Assembly: GCA_003167415.1 (NCBI GenBank)
Contig: PMTF01000012.1
Location: 1-44,678 of the forward strand
Reading direction: 5' to 3'
Source of the DNA: Acidimicrobiaceae bacterium
GTDB taxonomy: Bacteria; Actinomycetota; Acidimicrobiia; Acidimicrobiales; RAAP-2
Length of the DNA stretch: 44,678 bases
Part shown: positions 7,514 through 16,444 of the stretch, piece by piece
Position numbering within the stretch: the stretch's first letter is position 1
Layout of the letters: each line of letters opens with the position of its first letter
Made by a program: the position numbers and the translations under genes
Notes under the pieces: model-generated
Database searches by the model: none
What the model saw: only the letters and a program-made list of their open reading frames with translations
Told to the model about the DNA's origin: nothing

Positions 7514-8434
7514 GTGAAACCGCAGAAGATCATTCTTTATTACGGTTTCACCCCGCTCGACGATCCCGAGGCCATTCGACTTTGGCAGCGAACGCTTTGC
7601 GAAAAGCTCTCGCTCAAGGGTCGGATACTCATTTCGCGCCACGGCATCAACGGCACACTCGGCGGCGATCTCGACGATTTGCGACGCTATATCGCCGCAA
7701 CCAAGGAGTTCCCTGGTTTCAAGGGAATCGACTTCAAGTGGTCCGAAGGATCGGCCGACGACTTCCCTCGTCTCCGGGTTCGCGTTCGTGACGAGATCGT
7801 CTCTTTCGGCGCATCCGAGGAGTTGGAGGTCGACCAGTGCGGCGTCGTCGGGAGCGGCGTCCATCTCAAACCCCAGGAGATTCACGAGTTGGTCGTTCGA
7901 CGCGGCGACGACGTTGTCTTCTTTGACGCGCGAAACGCCTTCGAGGCCGAGATCGGTCGTTTCAAGAACGCCGTGGTCCCCCACGTGCGCGCGACGCGCG
8001 ACTTCGCGTCGGTGCTCGACAGTGGTCGCTACGACGATCTAAAGCAGAAGGCCGTCGTCACGTACTGCACCGGCGGCGTGCGGTGCGAGGTTCTCTCGGC
8101 GCTGATGACTCGACGGGGATTCGAGGAGGTCTATCAGATTGGCGGCGGCATCGTGCGCTACGGCGAAACCTATGGCGACGACGGACTCTGGGAGGGATCG
8201 CTGTACCTCTTCGACGCTCGAATGCATCACGAATTCAGCGACCATTCAAAATCGATTGGCGCCTGCGAACGATGTGGCGCGCCGACGAGTCAGTTTCACA
8301 ACTGCGCGAATCTGGCCTGTCGCAAACTGATTCTTCTCTGCGGCGAGTGCGAAGGGGACAACGTCGCCACGAAGTGCGCACCGCATCACCGCGACAACTA
8401 TGTCGTCGAGGCCGGGTCGCATTCACAGGTCTGA
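7514..8434 (+). CDS. trhO: tRNA uridine(34) hydroxylase, rhodanese-like
   Basis: A 306-residue cytoplasmic enzyme of the TrhO (YceA) family, which makes 5-hydroxyuridine at the wobble position of tRNAs in an oxygen-dependent reaction. The N-terminal domain has the family stretch [17 protein letters not shown] (residues ~35-51). The central rhodanese domain carries the active loop CTGGVRCE with Cys185 and Cys191, preceded by [11 protein letters not shown]. The C-terminal part holds a cysteine-rich, probably zinc-binding segment ([21 protein letters not shown], then CAPHH). Length is normal for the family. It is a monocistronic unit that ends 20 bases before a strong hairpin shared with the convergent gene. 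Confidence 0.92.
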   Translation: MKPQKIILYYGFTPLDDPEAIRLWQRTLCEKLSLKGRILISRHGINGTLGGDLDDLRRYIAATKEFPGFKGIDFKWSEGSADDFPRLRVRVRDEIVSFGASEELEVDQCGVVGSGVHLKPQEIHELVVRRGDDVVFFDARNAFEAEIGRFKNAVVPHVRATRDFASVLDSGRYDDLKQKAVVTYCTGGVRCEVLSALMTRRGFEEVYQIGGGIVRYGETYGDDGLWEGSLYLFDARMHHEFSDHSKSIGACERCGAPTSQFHNCANLACRKLILLCGECEGDNVATKCAPHHRDNYVVEAGSHSQV

Positions 8435-8454
8435 CTACGGCCGAGAAATGAAAC

Positions 8455-8481
8455 CCCCCGGCGAGCTACGCCCGCCGGGGG
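8455..8481. terminator. Hairpin terminator between convergent genes
   Basis: A perfect 9-base stem, CCCCCGGCG (8455-8463) with CGCCGGGGG (8473-8481), and a 9-base loop. It lies between the stops of trhO and the secreted DUF5666-like gene. Read on the minus strand it is followed by a T-rich stretch, so it may end both transcripts. Confidence 0.7.
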
Positions 8482-8496
8482 ACTCCTGACAATTAA

Positions 8497-9222
8497 TTAC
8501 GACAGCGATACGAACAAGTGACTGTGGTGACCGAAGGACTTTCCGTGGCCGCGGCCGGACCGCTGATTGTTACCTTGGTTGTCACGTTGGCCGTGGCCGT
8601 GGTTGTCTCCGTGCCCGGATGAGATATCAATGTTCACGGAGTTGGCGTTGAGAGTGCCCGCGGTCGTGCCCGGAAGGCCGACGGCGCTGATCTTGGCTCC
8701 GTCGATGACCGCGGCGAAGGTGGAGGCGGCGCCACCCGAGGTGTAGGTCGTGGTTCCCGGGACGACGTCAACCGTGGTGAAGCTCGAGTGGCCGGCGATG
8801 GTGATCACGTTGCCGACGACCCCGGTGACGGTGCCTACGACGTGCACCAGGGAGATGGTGACCTTGGTCACGGTCTGGGGAGTGGTCGAGGTGAGGTCGA
8901 GCTTGACCTGTTCGCCCATCGCGAGGTCGGTGTAAACGCCGGCGGCGGAGCCTTCGAAGTAGGTGGTGGTGCCCGTGGTGGCGTAGGTCGTCGAGTTGCC
9001 GTGATGGTCCTTCAAGGTGATCGAACTGGTGGTGAACGCGGTCACCGTGCCACTGGCGTGGGTCCAATGCTGACCGTGGTCACGAGATCCGAAACTGGAA
9101 TGATCGCGCGAGTGCGATCGCTGTCCCGCGAGGGCTACTCCGGCAGTACCGAGCGCGAGCGCCACGCACACGACCGCGGAGGTCGCCACGCGAATGACGC
9201 GACTTGACTTAGTTGTAAACAT
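8497..9222 (-). CDS. Secreted DUF5666-like protein with His/Gly-rich tail
   Basis: A 241-residue exported protein. The start is the ATG at 9222, with AAGGGAC upstream, followed by a clear signal peptide: basic residues, a hydrophobic core (VVCVALALGTAGVALA) and an AGQ cleavage site near residue 33. Then come three similar beta-rich modules of about 50 residues, each with a G-T-V-T-x(n)-I-T-L or V-I-T-I pattern, as in DUF5666 repeats. The last ~40 residues are rich in His, Gly, Asn and Arg (GHGDNHGHGQRDNQ), which suggests binding of metal ions or polyanions outside the cell (inference). The transcript ends at the hairpin at 8455-8481. Function is unknown. Confidence 0.75.
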   Translation of the reverse strand: MFTTKSSRVIRVATSAVVCVALALGTAGVALAGQRSHSRDHSSFGSRDHGQHWTHASGTVTAFTTSSITLKDHHGNSTTYATTGTTTYFEGSAAGVYTDLAMGEQVKLDLTSTTPQTVTKVTISLVHVVGTVTGVVGNVITIAGHSSFTTVDVVPGTTTYTSGGAASTFAAVIDGAKISAVGLPGTTAGTLNANSVNIDISSGHGDNHGHGQRDNQGNNQRSGRGHGKSFGHHSHLFVSLS

Positions 9223-9529
9223 GAATTGTCCCTTCGACACAACCACCGAGTGCGGGTTCGAACACCTCAAGTATCGCTCCTCAATTTGTGAATACCCTGT
9301 GAGGCCACTGTGGTTTCACACAACTCAGCATCGTCCCGGTGTCATCAACTTCTAACAAACATCGTCACCATCCCGTAACATTTCTCGAATGCCGTGATCA
9401 CGCGCGGCGAGCGTACCGACTTATTAACAACTGTCAAATGCAGTGTTGGCAGGCATTCTTCAACATTGCGCGGGCGGACTGTCGTTCGTTGAGTGAAACA
9501 ATCTATTTTGTGTAGAAACGAGGAATCCG
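9223..9529. other. Divergent intergenic region
   Basis: A 307-base gap between the divergent DUF5666-like and DUF2079 genes, less GC-rich than the flanks, so it should hold both promoters. The only structure I can point to is an imperfect inverted repeat, GCAGTGTTG (9440-9448) with CAACATTGC (9461-9469), one mismatch, 12-base spacer. It could be an operator for the gene at 9530. No RNA gene or riboswitch is recognisable. Confidence 0.35.
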
Positions 9530-11074
9530 ATGTCACTGGACGGGGTAACGGACTCGAGTGCCAACGTCGCTGCGACGTTGCGCCTCCGATCGCCGCATCC
9601 GACGATCGACCCCGGCTCCCGTCGGTTCGTCGGACGTCCCGTACAACTCCTTCGCGCAACGTTCCGACGAAAACACTGGGCGGTCATCTCGCTCATCGCG
9701 CTGTACGTGGGCTGGTTCAGCTACCTCAGTTGGAGGATGTACTACGGCTACGGGTACCCGCCCTTCGACTTGGCCATTTTCGATCAGGGCCTCTGGCTCC
9801 TGACGCACTTTCACGCACCGTTCGTTACCGTGATGGGTCGCAACCTCTTCGGTGATCACACGTCATTCATCCTTCTGCTCTTCGCCCCGTTCTACCGACT
9901 CTTTCCCGAGCCGCAAGGACTGCTCATGCTCCAGGTCGTGGCGATCGCGGGCGCGGCGATCCCGATTTATGTACTCGCGCAAAAGCTGATCCGCAACACC
10001 ACCATCGCCACGTTGCTCGTAGCCGCGTTCTTACTGAATCCCGCGCTGGAACAGGGCAACATGCAACAGTTCCATCCCGAGGCGCTGCAGGTGTTGATCA
10101 TCAGCGTGGCCATCTACGCCGCGGTCGAGTCGAGGGGTCTGCTCCTCGCGGTGATCGTCGTACTCGCCTTGATGGTGAAAGAGGACGCCGCGCTGATCGT
10201 CATCCCGCTCGGTCTCTGGGTTCTCTGGCGACGCGACCGAAAGTGGGGCCTGTGGATCGTTGCCGGGGCCGTCGCCTGGACGGCGCTCGCGTTGGAAGTC
10301 ATCATCCCCAGTCTCCTCGGTCAGGGCAGCCTCTACGCCAGCGACATTCCTTTCGGCGGCGTCACCGGTTTCTTCAAGACGTTGTTCACCTCTCCGGGGA
10401 CGATGATTTCGTACCTGCGCGGAGACGGACGCCCTTTCTACGTCTGGCAGATGGGCTTCACGACCGGATGGGGATTTCTTTTGTCGCCGGAGATCGCCCT
10501 CATTGGCATCCTCGTCCTCGCCGAAAACGTCGTCAGCACGCTGCCGTATATGCATCAGATTCCGTATCAGTTCTCCATGCCCCTCGTGCCGGTGCTCATC
10601 CTCGGTACCGTGTGGGCGATCTCGCGACAGTCGACCAACGTGCGACGCTACGTCATCACCGCGATCACCCTTACCTGCGCACTCTGCTCGTGCGTCTGGT
10701 GGGGTTTGGCTCCCTTTTCGGAGAACACCTCAGTGTCGCAGTGGAGTCCCACGAGTTCCACCGTGCGATCCTTCACGAGCCTCGAGAACCGGATACCGGC
10801 GAACGCCGTCGTCTCGGCCTGGTTCCTCTTCGTGCCTCACCTCGATCACCGCACGCAGATTTACCTCTGGCCGACGCCCTTCGATTCGCAGAACTACGGG
10901 CTGTTCCACAACAACGGTGAACGACTTGCCTTCGCCAGCTCGGTGCAGTACCTCGTGCTGCCCGTGGCACTCGACAGCTCCGACGACGCGAGTGTCTTCG
11001 CCCAAATTTCGCCGTACTTCACGCTCGTCACGAACGACGACGGCATTGGCCTCTACAAACGCGTAAAGAAGTAG
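9530..11074 (+). CDS. DUF2079 membrane protein (GT-C-like)
   Basis: A 514-residue membrane protein with about nine to ten hydrophobic segments. The DUF2079 signature FDLAIFDQGLWLL follows the first segment, and a charged loop GRNLFGDHTSF lies just after it; both are in the large first extracytoplasmic loop, as in GT-C glycosyltransferases. MQQFHPEALQ and MVKEDAALIVI are other family landmarks. A role in transferring sugars to envelope glycans is likely but unproven. The ATG is preceded by CGAGGAATC as ribosome site, unlike the leaderless neighbours. The C-terminal ~120 residues form a soluble domain. It converges on the DUF2157-like gene. Confidence 0.8.
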   Translation: MSLDGVTDSSANVAATLRLRSPHPTIDPGSRRFVGRPVQLLRATFRRKHWAVISLIALYVGWFSYLSWRMYYGYGYPPFDLAIFDQGLWLLTHFHAPFVTVMGRNLFGDHTSFILLLFAPFYRLFPEPQGLLMLQVVAIAGAAIPIYVLAQKLIRNTTIATLLVAAFLLNPALEQGNMQQFHPEALQVLIISVAIYAAVESRGLLLAVIVVLALMVKEDAALIVIPLGLWVLWRRDRKWGLWIVAGAVAWTALALEVIIPSLLGQGSLYASDIPFGGVTGFFKTLFTSPGTMISYLRGDGRPFYVWQMGFTTGWGFLLSPEIALIGILVLAENVVSTLPYMHQIPYQFSMPLVPVLILGTVWAISRQSTNVRRYVITAITLTCALCSCVWWGLAPFSENTSVSQWSPTSSTVRSFTSLENRIPANAVVSAWFLFVPHLDHRTQIYLWPTPFDSQNYGLFHNNGERLAFASSVQYLVLPVALDSSDDASVFAQISPYFTLVTNDDGIGLYKRVKK

Positions 11075-11096
11075 CGGCTCGCCGACGTCCGACGAT

Positions 11097-12179
11097 TTAC
11101 CAAGGTTCGTGCCACTCGGCATCGGCGTGGACTTCCATCGTATTGACGTCGTGACCTTCGACCGTCGTCGCGCGCCGCGCGCGCCACAGCGCGACGAACA
11201 CCAGCACCAGTCCGAGGATGAAGACCGCGAGGGCGGCGTTGGTCGTGCGAACGTAGATGGCGAAGACCCGAAAATCGAACATAAAGAACCCCAAGGCGCC
11301 GATCACGATGATCGGGGGACGATCGAGGGCGAAGCCGATCCCGATCGCGCAAAGCGTCGAAACAATCCCCAGAAGAACTCCTCCGAGATGATTTGGAAAG
11401 GAGAGCGCAAACGCCCCAACGAAGCTCACGAGTTCGGCCACCACCAACGCCGTAGGTGCCGGGCGAAGCATCTGCAAACCCATCAAACCCACGGCGATCG
11501 CGAAGAACCACACCAGCAACGCCACTTCAGTGGAAGTGGCGTGCAGATGGGCAACGATGCCCACCGCGCCAAGTGTTATCGCGACGCCCACCAGAGTGCT
11601 CAGAAACTGCAGTGACCGATCGAGATTCCGCCAGAGCGCCGCGCTCAGCGCCAGCACCACGGCGCCAACGCAGAGCAACGCGAGGCCGCGGTGACCTTCG
11701 GCGTCCGGTCCGACGGCGACGGCCGTGGACATTGCGGCACCCGCCGTACCGAGGAGTCGGAGAAATCCGCTGAGTCGTCGCGCTCCGGCGTCGCCGAACT
11801 GGCCCACGACGAATCCCCCTGCGAAGCCCGCGACCGTGACCATGAGTGCCACGCTCGCGTGTCCCGCGACGCCGAGTCCGCTCCAGTAGGGACCGAGAAA
11901 CAGGATGGTGCACAGGCCGACGACGATCACGCCGACGTACGCCATCAATTCAACGATGGGCGAGAGAGTTGGTTTATCCGGCTGGCTCCGTGATTCCTTG
12001 GATGAGGCCACGGACTCACCCGACTCGAGGGCGACGATCTCGTTGCCTTGCGCCGAACTGACGATTCCGGCGTCGACCCAATGCTGCGCCTTGTCGCGCC
12101 ACTCGTCGGCCGGTTCAATCCAACGGCGCGCGCTGCGACGAAGTTGGTCGGCCATCCCCTGTTGTCGATCTTGGGTCAC
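11097..12179 (-). CDS. DUF2157-like multi-pass membrane protein
   Basis: A 360-residue protein with a soluble N-terminal ~80 residues (KAQHWVDAGIVSSAQGNEIVALE resembles the short helical domain before DUF2157 membrane regions) and then about ten hydrophobic segments. No catalytic or transport motif is seen. It starts with GTG at 12179, preceded by GGGGG, and lies 23 bases after the stop of the MFS exporter, so it probably is the last gene of that operon (DLH-like, DUF6295-like, MFS, this gene). The role is unknown. Confidence 0.65.
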   Translation of the reverse strand: MTQDRQQGMADQLRRSARRWIEPADEWRDKAQHWVDAGIVSSAQGNEIVALESGESVASSKESRSQPDKPTLSPIVELMAYVGVIVVGLCTILFLGPYWSGLGVAGHASVALMVTVAGFAGGFVVGQFGDAGARRLSGFLRLLGTAGAAMSTAVAVGPDAEGHRGLALLCVGAVVLALSAALWRNLDRSLQFLSTLVGVAITLGAVGIVAHLHATSTEVALLVWFFAIAVGLMGLQMLRPAPTALVVAELVSFVGAFALSFPNHLGGVLLGIVSTLCAIGIGFALDRPPIIVIGALGFFMFDFRVFAIYVRTTNAALAVFILGLVLVFVALWRARRATTVEGHDVNTMEVHADAEWHEPW

Positions 12180-12202
12180 GTCTACCCCCGAAAAGAAATG
12201 TA

Positions 12203-13945
12203 CTAGTCAGCCACCGACGTCAATACTTCGCCCGGCGTGTTGGAGTTCTCGACGTAAACGTACTTTCCCCCGCGCAACCACGAGCACCCCGCGGCCAAAA
12301 GACAGGCCAGCACCGCGGAGTCGCAGGCCGCGTGCAAACCGTTGTGGAACGGTTTTGTAATTATTGACGGAAAGAAGCTGCGCTTGGCCAGGGCCAGTTG
12401 CGTGTGAGTTGGCAGACTCGCGATCACATGGGGACTCAACAGGTGCTCGAGCGGGTTATAACCGAGGAACGACGCGAACAGCGTGGACACCGGTGGCAGC
12501 GCGGCTACGCGCCGCGCGTCAGCAAGCGGCACGCCAACTGATGTGAGTCCGTGAAGGACCGACTCGGGAAGAGACGACGACAGTCCAATGATCATCAATG
12601 TGAAGAAGATGCCGATGGAGAGCACCTGGCCCGAGTTCTGGAACGTCGAGTTCATTCCAGATCCGACGCCTCGATGTTGTCGTGGCAAGCTGTTCATGAC
12701 GCCGGCTCGATTCGGCGCCGCGAAGGCTCCCATCGCCAGTCCGTTCAAGAGGAGCAGCCCTCCGAATTCGTAGTAGTTGAAGTTGACCGGTAAGAGCTCG
12801 AGTAAGAAGAACGACAGCGCGGCCACCAGCATGCCGACCGTGGCGAAGGGCCGAGACCCGAAGTGATCCGAGAGCGCGCCCGAGACGGGTCCCGCGATCA
12901 AGAAGCCCAGTGTCAAGGGCAGCATCGCGACGCCGGCCCATAGCGGCGTACGCGCGAAGTCGTACCCGTGGAGCGGCAGCCAGATTCCCTGCAGCCAAAT
13001 GACCAGCATGAACATGAGACCGCCGCGTCCGACCGACGCGAGAAAGCTCGAGATGCTGCCCGCACTGAACGCCCGAATCCGAAAGAGCGAGAGACGGAAC
13101 ATCGGATCGGGGGAACGCCGCTCGACGTGGGTGAATACGAAGAGCATGGCGACGCCGCCCACCAGCGCCGAAAGCACAAAAGGACTGAGCCAACCCATTG
13201 TGCGGCCGCCGTAGGGCTGGATCCCGTACGTGATGCCCACCAAGATCGCGATCAGGCCGAGAGCGAAGGTGATGTTGCCGGGCCAGTCGATGTTCGTGTC
13301 GACCCGGCGCGGTATCTCTTTCAGTTTGCGATACGCCCACACCGTGCCGAAGAGGCCGATCGGTACTGAGACCACGAAGATCAGTCGCCACTGGATGGGC
13401 GCGAGGATTCCCCCGAGTACGAGTCCGATGAAGGAACCACTGATCCCGGCAATCTGATTGATACCGAGCGCCATTCCCCGTTGGTCCTCGGGGAAGGCGT
13501 CGGTGAGGATGGCCGAAGAGTTCGCGATGAGGATCGCGGCGCCGACGCCCTGGAAGATTCGCATCACCACGAGATACAGCGCCGCCGCCGTGCCCGACAT
13601 CCAGGTGATGCTGAGGAGTAGGGAAAAGAACGTGTAGACGACGAATCCCATGTTGTACAACCGGACTCGACCGTACATGTCGCCGAGCCGACCGAAAGTC
13701 ACCACGAGCACACTGGTCACGACCATGAATCCGAGGATCATCCACAGCAGGTAGAAACTGTTGCCCGGTAACAAGGGGTCGAGGTGAATGCCGGTGAAGA
13801 TGTCCGGCAAAGCGATGAGCATGATCGAGATGTCGATCGTGGCCATCAGCATGCCGAGCGTCGTATTGGAGAGTACGACCCACTTGTAGCGGTCGTTGGC
13901 GTTCTTGGTTGATTCGTCCTTCGCGGAAAGTTCGGTGCCCGACAC
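12203..13945 (-). CDS. MFS drug exporter, DHA2 family (14 TM)
   Basis: A 580-residue major facilitator of the EmrB/QacA type, a proton-driven exporter in the cytoplasmic membrane. About 14 hydrophobic segments are visible. Motif A after TM2 is present as GRLGDMYGRVR, TM1 has the DHA2 motif TIDISIMLIALPDI, and motif C in TM5 appears as GSFIGLVLGGILAP. The last ~100 residues carry an extra extracytoplasmic loop (SSLPESVLHGLTSVGVPL...). The GTG start lies 2 bases after the stop of the small gene at 13948, so it is cotranscribed with that gene and with the DLH-like gene. The exported compound could be related to the hydrolase substrate, but this is inference. Confidence 0.9.
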   Translation of the reverse strand: MSGTELSAKDESTKNANDRYKWVVLSNTTLGMLMATIDISIMLIALPDIFTGIHLDPLLPGNSFYLLWMILGFMVVTSVLVVTFGRLGDMYGRVRLYNMGFVVYTFFSLLLSITWMSGTAAALYLVVMRIFQGVGAAILIANSSAILTDAFPEDQRGMALGINQIAGISGSFIGLVLGGILAPIQWRLIFVVSVPIGLFGTVWAYRKLKEIPRRVDTNIDWPGNITFALGLIAILVGITYGIQPYGGRTMGWLSPFVLSALVGGVAMLFVFTHVERRSPDPMFRLSLFRIRAFSAGSISSFLASVGRGGLMFMLVIWLQGIWLPLHGYDFARTPLWAGVAMLPLTLGFLIAGPVSGALSDHFGSRPFATVGMLVAALSFFLLELLPVNFNYYEFGGLLLLNGLAMGAFAAPNRAGVMNSLPRQHRGVGSGMNSTFQNSGQVLSIGIFFTLMIIGLSSSLPESVLHGLTSVGVPLADARRVAALPPVSTLFASFLGYNPLEHLLSPHVIASLPTHTQLALAKRSFFPSIITKPFHNGLHAACDSAVLACLLAAGCSWLRGGKYVYVENSNTPGEVLTSVAD

Positions 13946-13947
13946 CG

Positions 13948-14214
13948 CTATCTCTCAAGCAGGCCCGCGGGAACGCCGTCGAGTGAGCGCAGTATGGCTA
14001 AGGCCAACTCACGCGCCGACTCGGCGTTCAGCTCGAGCCCCACTCTCGAACTGGCTCCGAGCGCGGGATTGATGACGTCCACCATCAACGCGTGGCCCGC
14101 GCCGAAGTGCACCGGGTGGTCGTAATAGACCGTGGCGTCCGTCGCGCGGAACCATCCGTTGGCGCCCTTGGCGCTGCCGGTCACCGAAATTCGTTCAGCT
14201 TCGTACGTGCACAT
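13948..14214 (-). CDS. Small conserved protein, DUF6295-like
   Basis: An 88-residue protein that begins MCTYEAERI and contains GSAKGANGWFRATDATVYYDHP and NPALGASSRVGLEL. I recognise this as an actinobacterial family, probably DUF6295, with no known function. A Cys-2 and a conserved His near residue 33 (DHPVHF) could bind metal, but that is a guess. It lies 6 bases after the DLH-like gene and 2 bases before the MFS gene on the same strand, so it belongs to their operon. Confidence 0.75.
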   Translation of the reverse strand: MCTYEAERISVTGSAKGANGWFRATDATVYYDHPVHFGAGHALMVDVINPALGASSRVGLELNAESARELALAILRSLDGVPAGLLER

Positions 14215-14220
14215 GAGGAC

Positions 14221-14946
14221 CTACTTTGCGCTCGAGAGGTGTTGGCCATAGAACTTCCAGATCTCACCCCACGCTTCAGTCGCCACCTCGGGTCGATAGG
14301 ACGGGCGATCGACGGCGAAGAAGGCGTGGCCGGCGCCCTCGTACTCATGGAACGTGAAATCCTTGGCGTGTTGGGTCAACAGTTTTCGAAGCGTCTCGGT
14401 CTGTTCGGGCGACGGGTACTGATCGTCGACCCCGAAAAGGCCCAGTAGTGGACACGAGAGGTTGGGCAGGAGATCCACGATCGACGTCATCGTGCTCTCG
14501 GGCCGACTCATGACCACGAAGGCGCCGTAACAGTCGACGGCGGCGTCGAGGTCGAGACTGCACGCCGACAGCACCGACTGCCGTCCCCCGGAGCAGTAGC
14601 CGATGACGCCGACCTTCTGATTCGAATTCGGCAACGCGCGCAGGTACGCCGCGGCCGCTCCGACGTCACCGACGAGTTGTTCGTCCGGCACTCCACCGCG
14701 CGCATGGGCGGCGGCGGCGGCGTCATCGGAGCTCGCGCCGGGTGACTCGCGAGAGTAGAGGTTCACGCAGATCGCGTTGTAGCCGTTCGCCGCGAACTTG
14801 CGGACAATCTCCTTGGTCGCTTCGTCGTAACCCGGGAAGTGGTGGATGACGACGACGCCTCCGGCCTGCTCGCCCTCCGTGGTCGCGAGGTACGCCTCGA
14901 CCGATTGGTCGTCGAAGGAATTGCATTGAATCGTTTCGGCTCGCAA
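14221..14946 (-). CDS. Dienelactone hydrolase family protein
   Basis: A 241-residue alpha/beta hydrolase of normal length for the dienelactone hydrolase family. The triad is visible: Cys118 in GYCSGG, Asp174 or Asp175 in FGVDDQYP and His207 in GAGHAFF. VVVIHHFPGYDEATKEIVRKFA corresponds to the early loop of the family, though the usual Glu is replaced by His (HHFPG), so the Cys activation may differ. The start is taken as the TTG at 14946, the only start near the family N terminus; a TAACCT box lies 5 bases upstream. It is the first gene of an operon with the DUF6295-like protein, MFS exporter and probably the DUF2157-like protein. The substrate is unknown. Confidence 0.85.
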   Translation of the reverse strand: MRAETIQCNSFDDQSVEAYLATTEGEQAGGVVVIHHFPGYDEATKEIVRKFAANGYNAICVNLYSRESPGASSDDAAAAAHARGGVPDEQLVGDVGAAAAYLRALPNSNQKVGVIGYCSGGRQSVLSACSLDLDAAVDCYGAFVVMSRPESTMTSIVDLLPNLSCPLLGLFGVDDQYPSPEQTETLRKLLTQHAKDFTFHEYEGAGHAFFAVDRPSYRPEVATEAWGEIWKFYGQHLSSAK

Positions 14947-14951
14947 GTTTG

Positions 14952-14957
14952 AGGTTA
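14952..14957 (-). promoter_or_regulatory. Possible leaderless -10 box of the DLH operon
   Basis: TAACCT on the minus strand, 5 bases (CAAAC) before the TTG at 14946; no ribosome site is present. The TTG start makes this less certain than the other cases. Confidence 0.35.
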
Positions 14958-15158
14958 TGGGACACCGCTTTCTCTGGAATTTTCATCACAGTGTACCGAC
15001 GATGAAAGGGACCAAGTCAGGGTAAGACGATCTCGAATCCGAACTCGAAAACGTCCAATCTGTCGACGAGACCGCGAAGACCCGCCTCGTCGCCGTCGCC
15101 CCGGTGACATTTCGTTGGTCGGCGTTGGCTCAAATCTGCGCGAGCGCGCTGGGCCACC

Positions 15159-15164
15159 TAGATT
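15159..15164 (+). promoter_or_regulatory. Leaderless -10 box of the GH1 gene
   Basis: TAGATT, then 6 bases (TTCGTC) and the ATG at 15171, without a Shine-Dalgarno sequence. The rest of the 224-base gap after 14946 shows nothing further. Confidence 0.55.
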
Positions 15165-15170
15165 TTCGTC

Positions 15171-16349
15171 ATGGCACAACGCGAAGTCCATTTTCCAGAC
15201 CGGTTTTCTTGGGGCACCTCGACGTCGGGGTATCAGACCGAAGGAGGCGGCTCCAATACCGACTGGTGGCGTTACGAGCGGGCCGAGGGCACGCACTGCG
15301 CCGAAGAGTGCGGCGACGCCTGTGATTCGTGGAACCGCTACGAACAGGACCTCGACTTGATCGTCGAATTGGGACTGAACTCGTACCGGCTTTCCGTCGA
15401 ATGGGCGCGGATCGAGCCGCAACGCGGATTCATCGACTCCGAGGCCTTGGCGCACTATCGCCGAATGCTCGAAGCCTGTCACGCCCGATCGATTCTGCCG
15501 GTCGTCACGCTGCACCATTTCACACTGCCCTTGTGGGTCGCCGACCTCGGCGGCTTCGAATGCCCCGAGATCGCCACACTCATAGGGAACTACGCGCGTG
15601 TCGTCGGCGACGCATTGGGCGATCTGATCGGGATCGCCTGCACCGTGAACGAGCCCAACATCGTAGCGATGATGGGCTATTTCATCGGCGCCTTCCCGCC
15701 GACGCAGAGCGATTGGCAACGATTCTCCACCGTCAACGTGGCGATGCGCGCGTGTCACGTCGCGATGCGTGACGCGCTTCGCTCCCTCCCGGGCCACTAC
15801 CCGATCGGCATGCCCCTGTCCATGAACGAATACGAGGCGCTGCCCGGGGGTGAGGACCTGGTCAATTCAATACGCCACGAGATGGAAGACGAATATCTTC
15901 GCGCGGTCGGTGACGACGACTACCTCGGCGTGCAGTGCTACTCCAAGATCATCATTGGCCCGGACGGACGGATCACCAATCCCGAGGGAGAGCTCACCGA
16001 GATGGGCTATCTCTTCTGGCCCCAGAGCGTGGAATACACGATTCGCCGCGCCGCCTCGATGGTGGACATTCCGATCATCATGACCGAGAACGGAATCGGG
16101 ACCAACGACGACGAGCAACGGATCCGCTACCTCACCGGCGCTCTGGCCGGACTGTCCAACGTGCTCGACGACGGCATCGACGTTCGCGGTTATTTTCAGT
16201 GGTCCCTCCTGGACAACTTCGAATGGACCTTCGGCTACCGACCGAAATTCGGCATCGTCGCCGTCGATCGCACGACGTTCGCGCGGACTCCCAAACCTTC
16301 GGCCGCTTGGTACGCCGAAGCGACGAGAAAGTTCACCACCACCCGCTAG
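15171..16349 (+). CDS. Glycoside hydrolase family 1 beta-glucosidase
   Basis: A 392-residue cytoplasmic retaining glycosidase with the GH1 (beta/alpha)8 barrel. The acid/base Glu161 is in TVNEPN and the nucleophile Glu306 in TENG, both in the expected order. Other marks are FSWGTSTSGYQTEGG at the N terminus and FQWSLLDNFEWTFGYRPKFGI at the C terminus, the aglycone/glycone-binding strand. It has no signal peptide. At 392 residues it is shorter than most GH1 enzymes (about 440-480), mainly through trimmed loops, and still has both catalytic glutamates, so it should be active. The sugar specificity (glucoside, galactoside or fucoside) cannot be told. It is a single-gene unit. Confidence 0.93.
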   Translation: MAQREVHFPDRFSWGTSTSGYQTEGGGSNTDWWRYERAEGTHCAEECGDACDSWNRYEQDLDLIVELGLNSYRLSVEWARIEPQRGFIDSEALAHYRRMLEACHARSILPVVTLHHFTLPLWVADLGGFECPEIATLIGNYARVVGDALGDLIGIACTVNEPNIVAMMGYFIGAFPPTQSDWQRFSTVNVAMRACHVAMRDALRSLPGHYPIGMPLSMNEYEALPGGEDLVNSIRHEMEDEYLRAVGDDDYLGVQCYSKIIIGPDGRITNPEGELTEMGYLFWPQSVEYTIRRAASMVDIPIIMTENGIGTNDDEQRIRYLTGALAGLSNVLDDGIDVRGYFQWSLLDNFEWTFGYRPKFGIVAVDRTTFARTPKPSAAWYAEATRKFTTTR

Positions 16350-16403
16350 TTCGGTTACGACTTAGACACGTACGAGTCGCAGGCGGTCGTTAAAGTGACC
16401 TCA

Positions 16404-16427
16404 TATTCTGTCGAATTGAGCAATTCG
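16404..16427 (+). promoter_or_regulatory. Promoter and palindromic operator candidate before the VOC gene
   Basis: A TATTCT -10 box (16404-16409) is followed by the palindrome CGAATT-GAGC-AATTCG (16412-16427), which would cover the transcription start. A repressor site or 5'-UTR hairpin are both possible. Confidence 0.35.
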
Positions 16428-16444
16428 CTAAGAAGGAGAAATAG

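Noticed and set aside
7427-7984. 185-codon minus-strand frame opposite trhO
   Set aside because: Mirror of the trhO coding region; low-complexity product and no motif.
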